Assembly: GCA_963681505.1 (NCBI GenBank)
Contig: OY811986.1
Coordinates: 6,155,738-6,219,737 of the forward strand
Length of the DNA: 64,000 nt
From: Eunapius fragilis
Taxonomy: Eukaryota > Porifera > Demospongiae > Spongillida > Spongillidae
Reading direction: 5' to 3'
The translations under genes were made by a program, and so were the position numbers. The first letter of the stretch is position 1; every line of letters begins with the position of its first letter. Shown piece after piece: positions 46,380-61,300 of the stretch. The notes beneath the pieces were generated by a model. It saw only the letters and a list, made by a program, of their open reading frames with translations, did no database searches and was not told the origin of the DNA.

Positions 46380-49312
46380 CCCATAGAAATGTATGGGTGG
46401 GAACCTACTTTTGAATCGCTTGTTAAACCCATACTGAAGCAGGTATGCTCAGGTTGTCACCAAATAGAGATAGAGGCGTGGTCACTGCTATCTTCCATGT
46501 ATGCAGTGGTTTGCTCATACTACAAGTCTCATCAACACCTGGATGCTAAGATAGCCATTATTTCCCATAGAAATGTATAGGTGGGAACCTACTTTTGAAT
46601 TGCTTGTTAAACCCATACTGAAGCAGGTATGCTCAGCTTGTCACCAAATAGAGATAGAGGCGTGGTCACTGCTATCTTCCATGTACACAGTGGTTTGCTC
46701 ATATTGCAAGTCTCATCAACACCTTGACGCTAAGATAGCCATAGAGATGTATGGATGATTTCCCATAGAGATGTATGGGTGGGAACCTACTTTTGAATCG
46801 CTTGTTAAACCCATACTGAGGCAGGTATGCTCAGGGTGTCATCTAATAGAGATAGAGGCGTGGTCACTGCTATCTTCCATGTATGCAGTGGTTTGCTCAT
46901 AGTACAAGTCTCATCAACACCTGGATGCTAAGATAGTCAAAAATTTCCCATAGAAATGTATAGGTGGGAACCTACTTTTGAATTGCTTGTTAAACCCATA
47001 CTGAAGAAGGTATGCTCGAGGTGTCATCAAAAAGAGATAGAGTCATGGTCACTGCTATCTTCCATGTGTGCAGTGGTTTGCTCATAGTACAAGTCTCATC
47101 AACACCTGGATGCTAAGATAGCCATTATTTCCCATAGAGATGTATGGATGATTTCCCATAGAGATGTATGGGTGGGAACCTACTTTTGAATCGCTTGTTA
47201 AACCCATACTGAAGAAGGTATACTTGAGATGTCATCTAAAAGAGATAGAGGTGTGGTCACTGCTATGTTCCATATATGCAGTGGTTTGCTCATATTGCAA
47301 GTCTCATCAACACCTTGACGCTAAGATAGTCAAACTTTACAATAGAGATGTCCATAGAAATGTATGGGTGGGAACCTACTTTTGAATTGCTTGTTAAACC
47401 CACACTGAAGCTTATATGCCTAAGGTGACATCTAACAGATGAAGTGGGATGGTCACTGCTATCTTCCAAGTGTGCATTGGTATTAGAAGCCTCGTCAACA
47501 CCTTGATGTTAATATAGTCAAACTTTACCATAGAGATGTCCATAGAAATGTATGGGTGGGAACCTACTTTTGAATTGCTTGTTAAACCCACACTGAAACT
47601 TATATGCCTAAGGTGACATCAAACAGATAAAGAGGGATGGTCATTGCTATCTTCCAAGTGTGCATTGGTTTTCTTGTATTAGAAGCCTCGTCAACACTAT
47701 GACGTTAAGATAGTTAAACTTTACCATAGAGATGTCCATAGAAATGTATGGGTGGGAACCTACTTTTGAATTGCTTGTTAAGCCCACACTGAAGCTAATA
47801 TGCCTAAGGTGACATCAAACAGATAAAGAGGGACGGTCACTTCTATCTTCCAAGTGTGCATTGGATTTCTTGTATTAGAAGCCTCGTCAACACCTTGACG
47901 TTAAGATAGTCAAACTTTACCATAGAGATGTCCATAGAAATGTATGGGTGAGGAACCTACTTTTGAATTGCTTGTTAAACACAGTCTGAAGCTTATATGC
48001 CTTAGGTCACATCAAATATAGAAAGGGGGATTTTCCCTGCTATCTTCCATGTATGCATAGGTTTACTTGAATTAGAAGCCTCATCAACACCTAAATGTCA
48101 AGATAGTCAAACTTTACCATAGAGATGTCCATAGAAATGTATGGGTGGGAACCTACTTTTGAATTGCTTGTTAAACCCACACTGAAGCTTATGTGCCTAC
48201 GGTGACATAAATTATAAAAAGAGATATGGTCCCTGCTATCGTCCATGTATGCATTGGTATACTTGAATTAGAAGCCTCATCAACACCTCAACACCTAGAT
48301 GTCAAGATAGTCTAACTTTACCATAGAGATGTTCATAGAAATGTATGGGTGGGAATGTACTTTTGAATTGCTTGTTAAACCCACACTGAAGCTTATATGC
48401 CTAAGGTGACATCAAACAGATAAAGAGGGATGGTCATTGCTATCTTCCAAGTGTGCATTGGTTTTCTTGTATTAGAAGCCTCGTCAACACTATGACGTTA
48501 AGATAGTTAAACTTTACCATAGAGATGTCCATAGAAATGTATGGGTGGGAACCTACTTTTGAATTGCTTGTTGAAGCTCATATGCCTAAGGTGACATCAA
48601 TTATAGAAAGAGATATGGTCCCTGCCATCTTCCATGTATGTATTGAGATGGTAACTGCTATTTTCCAAGTGTGCATTGGTTTTCTTGTATTAGAAGCCTC
48701 GTCAACACCGTGACGTTAAGATGGTTAAACTTTACCATAGAGATGTCCATAGAAATGTATGGGTGGGAACCGACTTTTGAATTGCTTGTTAAACCCACAC
48801 TGAAGCTCATATGCCTAAGGTGACATCAATTATAGAAAGAGATATGGTCCCTGCCATCTTCCATGTATGTATTGGTTTACTTAAATTAGAAGCCTCATCA
48901 ACACCTAGATGTTAAGATATTTAAACTTTACCATAGAGATGTCCATAGCAATGTATGGGTGGGAACCTACTTTTGAATTGCATGTTAAACACTCACTGAA
49001 GCTTATATGCCTGAAGTGACATAAATTTCAGAAAGTGTGATGGTCCATGCTATCTTCCATGTATGCATTGGTTTACTTGAATTAGAAGCCTCATCAACAC
49101 CTAGATGTCAAGATAGTCAAACCTTACCATAGAGATGTCCATAGAAATGTATGGGTGGGAACCTACTTTTGAATTGCTTGTTAAACCCACACTGAAGCTT
49201 ATATGCCTAAGGTGACATCAAACAGATAAAGAGGGATGGTCACTGCTATCTTCCAAGTGTGCATTGGTTTTCTTGTATAAGAAGCCTCGACAACACTATG
49301 ACGTTAAGATAG
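46380..49312 (+). repeat. Satellite array 1, about 185-bp monomers, about 16 copies
   Basis: Each unit starts with CCATAGAAATGTATGGGTGG, continues ACTTTTGAATTGCTTGTTAA and ends with a GTCAACACCTTGACGTTAAG-type block. Start-to-start spacing is 184-185 bp for early units; some units carry an extra 14-20 bp copy of the ATGGATGATTTCCCATAGAG segment. Copies are clearly diverged, with two subgroups (before and after about 47,340). Short frames starting MYGWEPTFE recur only because the repeat recurs. Confidence 0.95.
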
Positions 49313-49315
49313 TTC

Positions 49316-52300
49316 TATAAGAGAAAATTGGCTCTCTTCCCACTGCGGTGTTAATTTACCAACCTTGAGGAGTTGCGATCCTTATAGATGGAACGTACGA
49401 GTAACCTGTACTCTAAATAATGCCTCCTTTTCAATAGTCTCATTGGTTTGGCTATACGATGCAATTAGATAAGAGGTTCCCTCCCATACATTTCTATGGG
49501 AGAAAATTGGCTCTCTTCATACCAAGGTGTAAATATAACAACCTAGTGGAGTTACGATTCCTATTCATGAAACGTACGAGTAACTTGTTCACTTTCTCTT
49601 AATAGTGCCTCCTTTCCAATAGTCTCATTGGTTTGGCTATGCGACGCGATTAGATTAGTGGTTCCCTCCCATACATTTCTATAGGAGAAATTTGGCTATC
49701 TTCCCACCAAGGTGTTAATTTAACAACCTAGTGGAGTTGCAATTTTAATTCATGGAACGAACAAGTAACCTGTTTTCTTTCTCAGAATAATACCCCCTCT
49801 TTATTCAGCTCATTGGTTTGGCTGTACCATGCAAATAGATTAGTGGTTCCCTCCCATACATTTCTATGGAAGAAAATTGGCTACCTTCCCACCAAGGTGT
49901 TAATATAACAAACTAGTGGAGTTGCGATCCTACTGCATGGAACGAACGAGTAACCTGTTTTCCTTCTCAAAATAATGTCTCCTCTATAATCAGCTCATTG
50001 GTTTGGCTGTACCATGCAAATAGATTAGTGGTTCCCTCCCATACATTTCTACGGGAGAAAATCGGCTATCTTCCCACCAATGAGTTAATTTAACAACCTA
50101 GTGGACTTGCGATCCTTATTGTAGGAACGAACGAGTAACCTGTTTTCTTTCTCTAAATAATGCCTCCTCTATATTCAGCTTATTGGTTTGGCTGTACCAT
50201 GCAAATAGATTAGTGGTTCCCTCCCATACATTTCTATGGGAGAAAATTGGCTACCTTCCCACCAAAGTGTTAATATAACAAACTAGTGGAGTTGCGATCC
50301 TACTGCATGGAACGAACGAGTAACCTGTTTTCTTTCTCAAAATAATGTCTCCTCCATAATCAGCTCATTTGTTTGGCTGTACCATGCAAATAGATTAGTG
50401 GTTCCCTCCCATACATTTCTATGGGAGAAAATTGGCTACGTTCCAACCAAGGTTTTAATTTAACAAACTAGTGGAGTTGCGATCCGTATTGATGGAACGA
50501 ACGGGTAACCTGTTTTCTATCTCAAAACACTGCCTCCTCTATCATCAACTCATTGGTTTGGCTGTACCATGCAAATAGATTAGTGGTTCCCTCCCATACA
50601 TTTCTATAGGAGAAATTTGGCTATCATCCCACCAAGGTGTTAATTTAACAACCTAGTGGAGTTGCAATTTTAATTCATGAAACGAACGAGTAACATATTT
50701 TCTTTCTCAAAATAATGCCTCCTCTATATTCAGCTCATTGGTTTGGCTGTACCATGCAAATAGATTAGTGATTCCCTCCCATACATTTCTATGGGAGAAA
50801 ATTGGCTACCTTCCCACCAAGGTGTTAATATAACAAACTAGTGCAGTTGCGATCCTACTGCATGGAACGAACGAGTAACCTGTTTTTATTCTCAAAATAA
50901 AATCTCTCCAATAATCAGCTCATTGGTTTGGCTGTACCATGCAAATAGATTAGTGGTTCCCTCCCATACATTTCTATGGGAGAAAAATGGCTATCTTCCC
51001 ACCAATGAGTTAATACAACAACCTAGTGGACTTGCGATCCTTATTGTTGGAACGAACGAGTAACCTGTTTTCTTTCTCTAATGCCTCCTCTATAATCAGC
51101 TCATTGGTTTGGCTGTACCATGCAAATAGATTAGTGGTTCCCTCCCATACTTTTCTATGGGAGAAAAATGGCTATCTTCCCACCAATGAGTTAATTTAAC
51201 AACCTAGTGGACTTGCGATCCTTACTGTTGGAACGAACGAGTAACCTGTTTTCTTTCTCTAAATAATGCCTCCTCTATATTCAGCTCATTTGTTTGGCTG
51301 TACGATGCAAATAGATTAGTGGTTCCCTCCCATACATTTCTATGGGAGAAAATTGGCTACATTCCCACAAGGGTGTTAAAATAACAAACTAGTGGAGTTG
51401 CGATCCTACTGCATGGAACGAGCGAGTAACCTGTTTTCTTTCTCAAAATAATGTCTCCTCTATAATCAGCTCATTGGTTTGGCTGTACCATGCAAATAGA
51501 TTAGTGGTTCCCTCCCATACATTTCTATGAGAGAAAAATGGCTATCTTCCCACCAATGATTTGATTTAACAATCTAGTGGACTTGCGATCCTTATTCTTG
51601 GAACGAACGAGTAACCTGTTTTATTTCTCTAAATAATGCCTCCTCAATATTCAGCTCATTGGTTTGGCTGTACCATGCAAATAGATTAGTGGTTCCCTCC
51701 CATACATTTCTATGGGAGAAAAATGGCTATCTTCCCACCATCGTGTAAATAAACAAACTAGTGGAGTTGCGATCCTACTGCATGGAACGAACGAGTAACC
51801 TGTTTTCTTTCTCAAAATAATGTCTCCTCTATAATCAGCTCATTGGTTTGGCTGTACCATGCAAATAGATTAGTGGTTCCCTCCCATACTTTTCTATGGG
51901 AGAAAAATGGCTATCTTCCCACCAAGGTGTTAATTTAACAAACTAGAGGAATTGCGATCTGGATTCATGGAACAAACGAGTAACCTGCTTCCTTTCTCTA
52001 AATAATACCTCCTATATATTCAGTTCATTGGTTCGGCTGTACATGCAAATAGATTAGTGGTTCCCTCCCATACATTTCTATGGGAGAAAATTGGCTATGT
52101 TCCAACCAAGGTGTTAATTTAACAAACTAGTGGAGTTGCGATCCGTATTCATGGAACGAACGAGTAACCTGTTTTCTATCTCAAAACACTGCCTCCTCAA
52201 TCATCAACTCATTGGTTTGGATGTACCATGCAAATAGATTAGTGGTTCCCTCCCATACATTTCTATGGGAGAAAATTGGCTACCTTCCCACCAAGGTGTT

Positions 52301-55300
52301 AATATAACAAACTAGTGGAGTTGCGATCCAACTGCATGGAACGAACGAGTAACCTGTTTTCCTTCTTAAAATAATGTCTCCTCTATAATCAGCTCATTGG
52401 TTAGGCTGTACCATGCAAATAGATTAGTGGTTCCCTCCCATACATTTCTATGGGAGAAAATTGGCTACGTTCCAACCAAGGTTTTAATTTAACAAACTAG
52501 TGGAGTTGCGATCCGTATTGATGGAACGAACGAGTAACCTGTTTTCTATCTCAAAACACTGCCTCCTCTATCATCAACTCATTGGTTTGGCTGTACCATG
52601 CAAATAGATTAGTGGTTCCCTCCCATACATTTCAATAGGAGAAATTTGGCTATCATCCCACCAAGGTGTTAATTTAACAACCTAGTGGAGTTGCAATTTT
52701 AATTCATGAAACGAACGAGTAACCTGTTTTCTTTCTCAAAATAATGCCTCCTCTATATTCAGCTCATTGGTTTGGATGTACCATGCAAATAGATTAGTGA
52801 TTCCCACCCATATATTTCTATGGGAGAAAATTGGCTACCTTCCCACCAAGGTGTTAATATAACAAACTAGTGCAGTTGCGATCCTACTGCATGGAACGAA
52901 CGAGTAACTTGTTTTCTTTCTCAAAATAATGTCTCCTCAATAATCAGCTCATTGGTTTGGCTGTACCATGCAAATAGATTAGTTGTTCCCTCCCATACAT
53001 TTCTATGGGAGAAAAATGGCTATCTTCCCACCAATGAGTTAATACAACAACCTAGTGGACTTGCGATCCTTATTGTTGGAACGAACGAGTAACCTGTTTT
53101 CTTTCTCTAAATAATGCCTCCTCTATATTCAGTTCATTGGTTTGGCTGTACCATGCAAATAGATTAGTGGTTCCCTCCCATAGATTTCTATGGGAGAAAA
53201 TTGGCTATGTTCCAACCAAGGTGTTAATTTAACAAACTAGTGGAATTGCGATCTGGATTAATGGAACGAACGAGTAACCTGTTTCCTTTCTCTAAACAAT
53301 GCCTCCTCTATATTCAGTTCATTGGTTCGGCTGTACCATGCAAATAGATTAGTGGTTCCCTCCCATACATTTCTATGGGAGAAAATTGGCTATGTTCCAA
53401 CCAAGGTGTTAATTTAACAAACTAGTGGAGTTGCGAACTGTATTCATGGAACGAACGAGTAACCTGTTTCCTTTCTCTAAATAATGCCTCCTCTATATTC
53501 AGGTCATTGGTTTGGCTGTACCATGCAAATAGATTAGTGGTTCCCTCCCATACATTTCTATGGGAGAAAATTGGCTACGTTCCAACCAAGGTTTTAATTT
53601 AACAAACTAGTGGAGTTGCGATCCGTATTGATGGAACGAACGAGTAACCTGTTTTCTATCTCAAAACACTGCCTCCTCTATCATCAATTCATTGGTTTGG
53701 CTGTACCATGCAAATAGATTAGTGGTTACCTCCCATACATTTCTATAGGAGAAATTTGGCTATCATCCCACCAAGGTGTTAACTTAACATCCAAGTGGAG
53801 TTGCAATTTTAATTCTTGAAACGAACGAATAACCTGTTTTCTTTCTCAAAATAATGCCTCCTCTATATTCAGTTCATTGGTTCGGCTGTACCATGCAAAT
53901 AGATTAGTGGTTCCCTCCCATATTTTTCTATGGGAGAAAAATGGCTATCTTCCCACCAATGAGTTAATTTAACAACCTAGTGGACTTGCGATCCATATTG
54001 TTGGAACGAACGAGAAACCTGTTTTCTTTCTCTAAATAATGCCTCCTCTATATTGAGCTCATTTGTATGGCTGTACGAGGCAAACAGATTAGTGGTTCCC
54101 TCCCATACATTTCTATGGGAGAAAATTGGCTACATTCCCACAAGGGTGTTGAATTAACAAACTAGTGGAGTTGCGTTCCTACTGCATGGAACGAACAAGT
54201 AACATGTTTTCTTTCTCAAAATAATGTCTCCTCAATAATCAGCTCATTGGTTTGGCTGTACCATGCAAATAGATTAGCGGTTCCCTCCCATACATTTCTA
54301 TGAGAGAAAAATGGCTATCTTCCCACCAATGATTTGATTTAACAACCTAGTGGACTTGCGATCCTTATTCTTGGAACGAACGAGTAACCTGTTTTTTTTC
54401 TCTAAATAATGCCTCCTCAATATTCAGCTCATTGGTTTGGCTGTACCATGCAAATAGATTAGTGGTTCCCTCCCATTCATTTCTATGGGAGAAAATTGGC
54501 TATCTTCCCACCAAGGTGTTTATATAACAAACTAGTGGAGTTGCGATCCTACTGCATGGAACGAACGAGTAACCTGTTTTCTTTCTCAAAATATTGTCTC
54601 CTCTATAATCAGCTCATTGGTTTGGCTGTACCATGCAAATAGATTAGTTGTTCCCTCCCATACGTTTCTATAGGAGAAAAATGGCTATCTTCCCACCAAT
54701 GAGTTAATACAACAACCAGGTGGACTTGCGATCCTTATTGTTGGAACGAACGAGTAACCTGTTTTCTTTCTCTAAATAATGCCTCCTTTATATTCAGTTC
54801 ATTGGTTTGGCTGTACCATGCAAAGAGATTAGTGGTTCCCTCCCATAGATTTCTATGGGAGAAAATTGGCTATGTTCCAACCAAGGTGTTAATTTAACAA
54901 ACTAGTGGAATTGCGATCTGGATTCATGGAACGAACGAGTAACCTGTTTCCTTTCTCTAAATAATGCCTCCTCTATATTCATGTCATTGGTTTGGCTGTA
55001 CCATGCAAATAGATTAGTGGTTCCCTCCCATACTTTTCTATGGGAGAAAAATGGCTATCTTCCAGCCTATGAGTTTATTTAACAACCTAGTGGACTGGCG
55101 ATCCTTATTGTTGGAACGAACGAGTAACCTGTTTTCTTTCTCTAAATAATTACTCCTCTATATTCAGCTCATTGGTTTGGCTGTACGATGCAAATAGATT
55201 AGTGGTTCCCTCCCATACATTTCTATGCGAGAAAATTGGCTACATTCCCACCATGGTGTTAAATTAACAAACTAGTGGAGTTGCGATCCTACTGCATGGA

Positions 55301-58300
55301 ACGAGCGAGTAACTTGTTTTTTTTCTCAAAATAATGTCTCCTCTATAATCAGCTAATTGGTTTGGCTGTACCATGCAAATAGATCAGTGGTTCCCTCCCA
55401 TACATTTCTATGAGAGATAAATGGCTATCTTCCCACCAATGATTTGATTTAACAACCTAGTGGACTTGCGATCCTTATTCTTGGAACGAACGAGTAACCT
55501 GTTTTATTTCTCTAAATAATGCCTCCTCAATATTCAGCTCATTGGTTTGGCTGTACCATGCAAATAGATTAGTGGTTCCCTCCCATACATTTCTATGGGA
55601 GAAAATTGGCTATCTTCCCACCAAGGTGTTAATATAAAAAACTAGTGGAGTTGCGATCCTACTGCATGGAACGAACGAGTAACCTGTTCACTTTCTCAAA
55701 ATAATGTCTCCTCAATAATCAGCTCATTGGTTTGGCTGTACCATGCAAATAGATTAGTGGTTCCCTCCCATACATTTCTATGGGAGAAAATTGGCTACGT
55801 TCCAACCAAGGTTTTAATTTAACAAACTAGTGGAGTTGCGATCCGTATTGATGGAACGAACGAGTAACCTGTTTTCTATCTCAAAACACTGCCTCCTCTA
55901 TCATCAATTCATTGGTTTGGCTGTACCATGCAAATAGATTAGTGGTTACCTCCCATACATTTCTATAGGAGAAATTTGGCTATCATCCCACCAAGGTGTT
56001 AACTTAACATCCAAGTGGAGTTGCAATTTTAAATCTTGAAACGAACGAATAACCTGTTTTCTTTCTCAAAATAATGCCTCCTCTATATTCAGCTCATTGG
56101 TTTGGCTGTACCATGCAAATAGATTAGTGATTCCCACCCATACATTTCAATGGTAGAAAGTTGGCTACCTTCCCACCAAGGTGGCAATATAACAAACTAG
56201 TGCAGTTGCGATCCTACTGCATGGAACGAACGAGTAACCTGTTTTCTTTCTCAAATAGATGTCTCCTCAATAATCAGCTCATTGGTTTGGCTGTACCATG
56301 CAAATAGATTAGTGGTTCCCTCCCATACATTTCCATGGGAGAAAAATGGCTATCTTCCCACCAATGAATTAATCCAACAACCTAGTGGACTTGCGATCCT
56401 TATTGTAGGAACGAACGAGTAACCTGTTTTCTTTCTCTAAACAATGCCTCCTCTATATTCAGTTCATTGGTTTGGCTGTACCATGCAAATAGATTAGTGG
56501 TTCCCTCCCATAGATTTCTATGGGAGAAAATTGGCAATGTTCCAACCAAGGTGTTAATTTAACAAACTAGTGGAATTGCGATCTGGATTCATGGAACGAA
56601 CGAGTAACCTGTTTCCTTTCTCTAAATAATGCCTCCTCTATATTCAGTTCATTGGTTCGGCTGTACCATGCAAATAGATTAGTGGTTCCCTCCCATATTT
56701 TTCTATGGGAGAAAAATGGCTATCTTCCCACCAATGAGTTAATTTAACAACCTAGTGGACTTGCGATCCATATTGTTGGAACGAACGAGAAACCTGTTTT
56801 CTTTCTCTAAATAATGCCTCCTCTATATTGAGCTCATTTGTATGGCTGTACGATGCAAACAGATTAGTGGTTCCCTCCCATACATTTCTATGGGAGAAAA
56901 TTGGCTACATTCCCACAAGGGTGTTGAATTAACAAACTAGTGGAGTTGCGTTCCTACTGCATGGAACGAACGAGTGACATGTTTTCTTTCTCAAAATAAT
57001 GTCTCCTCAATAATCAGCTCATTGGTTTGGCTGTACCATGCAAATAGATTAGCGGTTCCCTCCCATACATTTCTATGAGAGAAAAATGGCTATCTTCCCA
57101 CCAATGATTTGATTTAACAACCTAGTGGACTTGCGATCCTTATTCTTGGAACGAACGAGTAACCTGTTTTTTTTCTCTAAATAATGCCTCCTCAATATTC
57201 AGCTCATTGGTTTGGCTGTACCATGCAAATAGATTAGTGGTTCCCTCCCATTCATTTCTATGGGAGAAAATTGGCTATCTTCCCACCAAGGTGTTTATAT
57301 AACAAACTAGTGGAGTTGCGATCCTACTGCATGGAACGAACGAGTAACCTGTTTTCTTTCTCAAAATATTGTCTCCTCTATACTCAGCTCATTGGTTTGG
57401 CTGTACCATGCAAATAGATTAGTTGTTCCCTCCCATACGTTTCTATAGGAGAAAAATGGCTATCTTCCCACCAATGAGTTAATACAACAACCAGGTGGAC
57501 TTGCGATCCTTATTGTTGGAACGAACGAGTAACCTGTTTTCTTTCTCTAAATAATGCCTCCTTTATATTCAGTTCATTGGTTTGGCTGTACCATGCAAAT
57601 AGATTAGTGGTTCCCTCCCATAGATTTCTATGGGAGAAAATTGGCTATGTTCCAACCAAGGTGTTAATTTAACAAACTAGTGGAATTGCGATCTGGATTC
57701 ATGGAACGAACGAGTAACCTGTTTCCTTTCTCTTAACAATGCCTCCTCTATATTCAGTTCATTGGTTCGGCTGTACCATGCAAATAGATTAGTGGTTCCC
57801 TCCCATACATTTCTATGGGAGAAAATTGGCTATCTTCCCACCAAGGTGTTAATTTAACAAACTAGTGGAGTTAAGATCTGTATTCATGGAACGAACGAGT
57901 AACCTGTTTCCTTTCTCTAAATAATGCCTCCTCTATATTCATGTCATTGGTTTGGCTGTACCATGCAAATAGATTAGTGGTTCCCTCCCATACTTTTCTA
58001 TGGGAGAAAAATGGCTATCTTCCAGCCTATGAGTTTATTTAACAACCTAGTGGACTGGCGATCCTTATTGTTGGAACGAACGAGTAACCTGTTTTCTTTC
58101 TCTAAATAATTACTCCTCTATATTCAGCTCATTGGTTTGGCTGTACGATGCAAATAGATTAGTGGTTCCCTCCCATACATTTCTATGCGAGAAAATTGGC
58201 TACATTCCCACCATGGTGTTAAATTAACAAACTAGTGGAGTTGCGATCCTACTGCATGGAACGAGCGAGTAACTTGTTTTTTTTCTCAAAATAATGTCTC

Positions 58301-61300
58301 CTCTATAATCAGCTAATTGGTTTGGCTGTACCATGCAAATAGATCAGTGGTTCCCTCCCATACATTTCTATGAGAGATAAATGGCTATCTTCCCACCAAT
58401 GATTTGATTTAACAACCTAGTGGACTTGCGATCCTTATTCTTGGAACGAACGAGTAACCTGTTTTATTTCTCTAAATAATGCCTCCTCAATATTCAGCTC
58501 ATTGGTTTGGCTGTACCATGCAAATAGATTAGTGGTTCCCTCCCATACATTTCTATGGGAGAAAATTGGCTATCTTCCCACCAAGGTGTTAATATAACAA
58601 ACTAGTGGAGTTGCGATCCTACTGCATGGAACGAACGAGTAACCTGTTTTCTTTCTCAAAATAATGTCTCCTCAATAATCAGCTCATTGGTTTGGCTGTA
58701 CCATGCAAATAGATTAGTGGTTCCCTCCCATACATTTCTATGGGAGAAAATTGGCTACGTTCCAACCAAGGTTTTAATTTAACAAACTAGTGGAGTTGCG
58801 ATCCGTATTGATGGAACGAACGAGTAACCTGTTTTCTATCTCAAAACACTGCCTCCTCTATCATCACCTCATTGGTTTGGCTGTACCATGCAAATAGATT
58901 AGTGGTTCCCTCCCATACATTTCTATAGGAGAAATTTGGCTATCATCCCACAAAGGTGTTAATTTAACATCCAAGTGGAGTTGCAAATTTAATTCTTGAA
59001 ACGAACGAGTAACCTGTTTTCTTTCTCAAAATAATGCCTCCTCTATATTCAGCTCATTGGTTTGGCTGTACCATGCAAATAGATTAGTGATTCCCACCCA
59101 TACATTTCTATGGGAGAAAATTGGCTACCTTCCCACCAAGGTGTCAATATAACAAACTAGTGCAGTTGCGATCCTACTGCATGGAACGAACGAGTAACCT
59201 GTTTTCTTTCTCAAAATAATGTCTCCTCAATAATCAGTATATTGGTTTGGCTGTACCATGCAAATAGATTAGTGGTTCCCTCCCATACATTTCTATGGGA
59301 GAAAAATGGCTATCTTCCCACCAATGAGTTAATCCAACAACCTAGTGGACTTGCGATCCTTATTGTAGGAACGAACGACTAACCTGTTTTCTTTCTCTAA
59401 ATAATGCCTCCTCTATATTCAGTTCATTGGTTCGGCTGTACCATGCAAATAGATTAGTGGTTCCCTCCCATACATTTCTATGGGAGAAAATTGGCTATGT
59501 TCCAACCAAGGTGTTAATTTAACAAACTAGTGGAGTTGCGATCTGTATTCATGGAATGAACGAGTAACCTGTTTCCTTTCTCTAAATAATGCCTCCTCCA
59601 TATTCAAGTCATTGGTTTGGCTGTACCATGCAAATAGATTAGTGGTTCCCTCCCATACTTTTCTATGGGAGAAAAATGGCTCTCTTCCCACCAATGAGTT
59701 AATTTAATAACCTAGTGGACTTGCGATCCTTATTGTTGGAACGAACGAGTAACCTGTTTTCTTTCTCTAAATAATGCCTCCTCTACATTCAGCTCATTGG
59801 TTTGGCTGTACGATGCAAATAGATTAGTGGTTCCCTCCCATACATTTCTATGCGAGAAAATTGGCTACATTTCCACCATGGTGTTAAATTAACAAACTAG
59901 TGGAGTTGCGATCCTACTGCATGGAACGAACGAGTAACCTGTTTTCTTTCTCAAAATAATGTCTCCTCTATAATCAGCTCATTGGTTTGGCTGTACCATG
60001 CAAATAGATTAGTGGTTCCCTCCCATACATTTCCATGAGAGATAAATGGCTATCTTCCCTCCAATGATTTGATTTAACAACCTAGTGGACATGCGATCCT
60101 TATTCTTGGAACGAACGAGTAACCTGTTTTATTTCTCTAAATAATGCCTCGTCAATATTCAGCTCATTGGGTTGGCTGTACCATGCAAATAGATTAGTGG
60201 TTCCCTCCCATACATTTCTATGGGAGAAAATTGGCTATCTTCCCACCAAGGTGTTAATAAAACAAACTAGTGGAGTTGCGATCCTACTCCATGGAACGAA
60301 CGAGTAACCTGTTTTCTTTCTCAAAATAATGTCTCCTCTATAATCAGCTCATTGGTTTGGTTGCACCGTGCAAATAGATTAGTGGTTCCCTCCCATACAT
60401 TTCTATGGGAGAAAAATGGCTATCTTCCCACCAATGAGTTCATTTAACAAACTAGTGGAGTTGCGATCTGTTTTCATGGAACGAACGAGTAACCTGTTTC
60501 CTTTCTCTTAATAATGCCTCCTCTATATTCAGGTCATTGGTTTGGCTGTACCATGCAAATAGATTAGTGGTTCCCTCCCATACATTTCTATGGGAGAAAT
60601 ATGGCTATCTTCCCACCAATGAGTTAATCCAACAACCTAGTGGACTTGCGATCCTTATTGTAGGAACGAACGAGTAACCTGTTTCCTTTCTCTTAATAAT
60701 GGCTCCTCTATATTCAGTTCATTGGTTTGGCTGTACCATGCAAATAGATTAGTGGTTCCCTCCCATAGATTTCTATGGGAGAAAATTGGCTATGTTCCAA
60801 CCAAGGTGTTAATTTAACAAACTAGTGGAATTGCGATCTGGATTCATGGAACGAACGAGTAACCTGTTTCCTTTATCTCAATAATGCCTCCTCTATATTC
60901 AGTTCATTGGTTCGGCAGTACCATGCAAATAGATTAGTGGTTCCCTCCCATACATTTCCATGGGAGAAAATTGGCTATGTTCCAACCAAGGTGTTAATTT
61001 AACAAACTAGTGGAGTTGCGATCTGTATTCATGGAACGAACGAGTAACCTGTTTCCTTTCTCTAAATAATGCCTCCTCTATATTCATGTCATTGGTTTGG
61101 CTGTACCATGCAAATAGATTAGTGGTTCCCTCCCATACTTCTCTATGGGAGAAAAATGGCTATCTTCCCACCAATGAGTTAATTTAACAACCTAGTGGAC
61201 TTGCGATCCTTATTGTTGGAACGAACGAGTAACGTGTTTTCTTTCTCTAAATAATTACTCCTCTATATTCAGCTCATTGGTTTGGCTGTACGATGCAAAT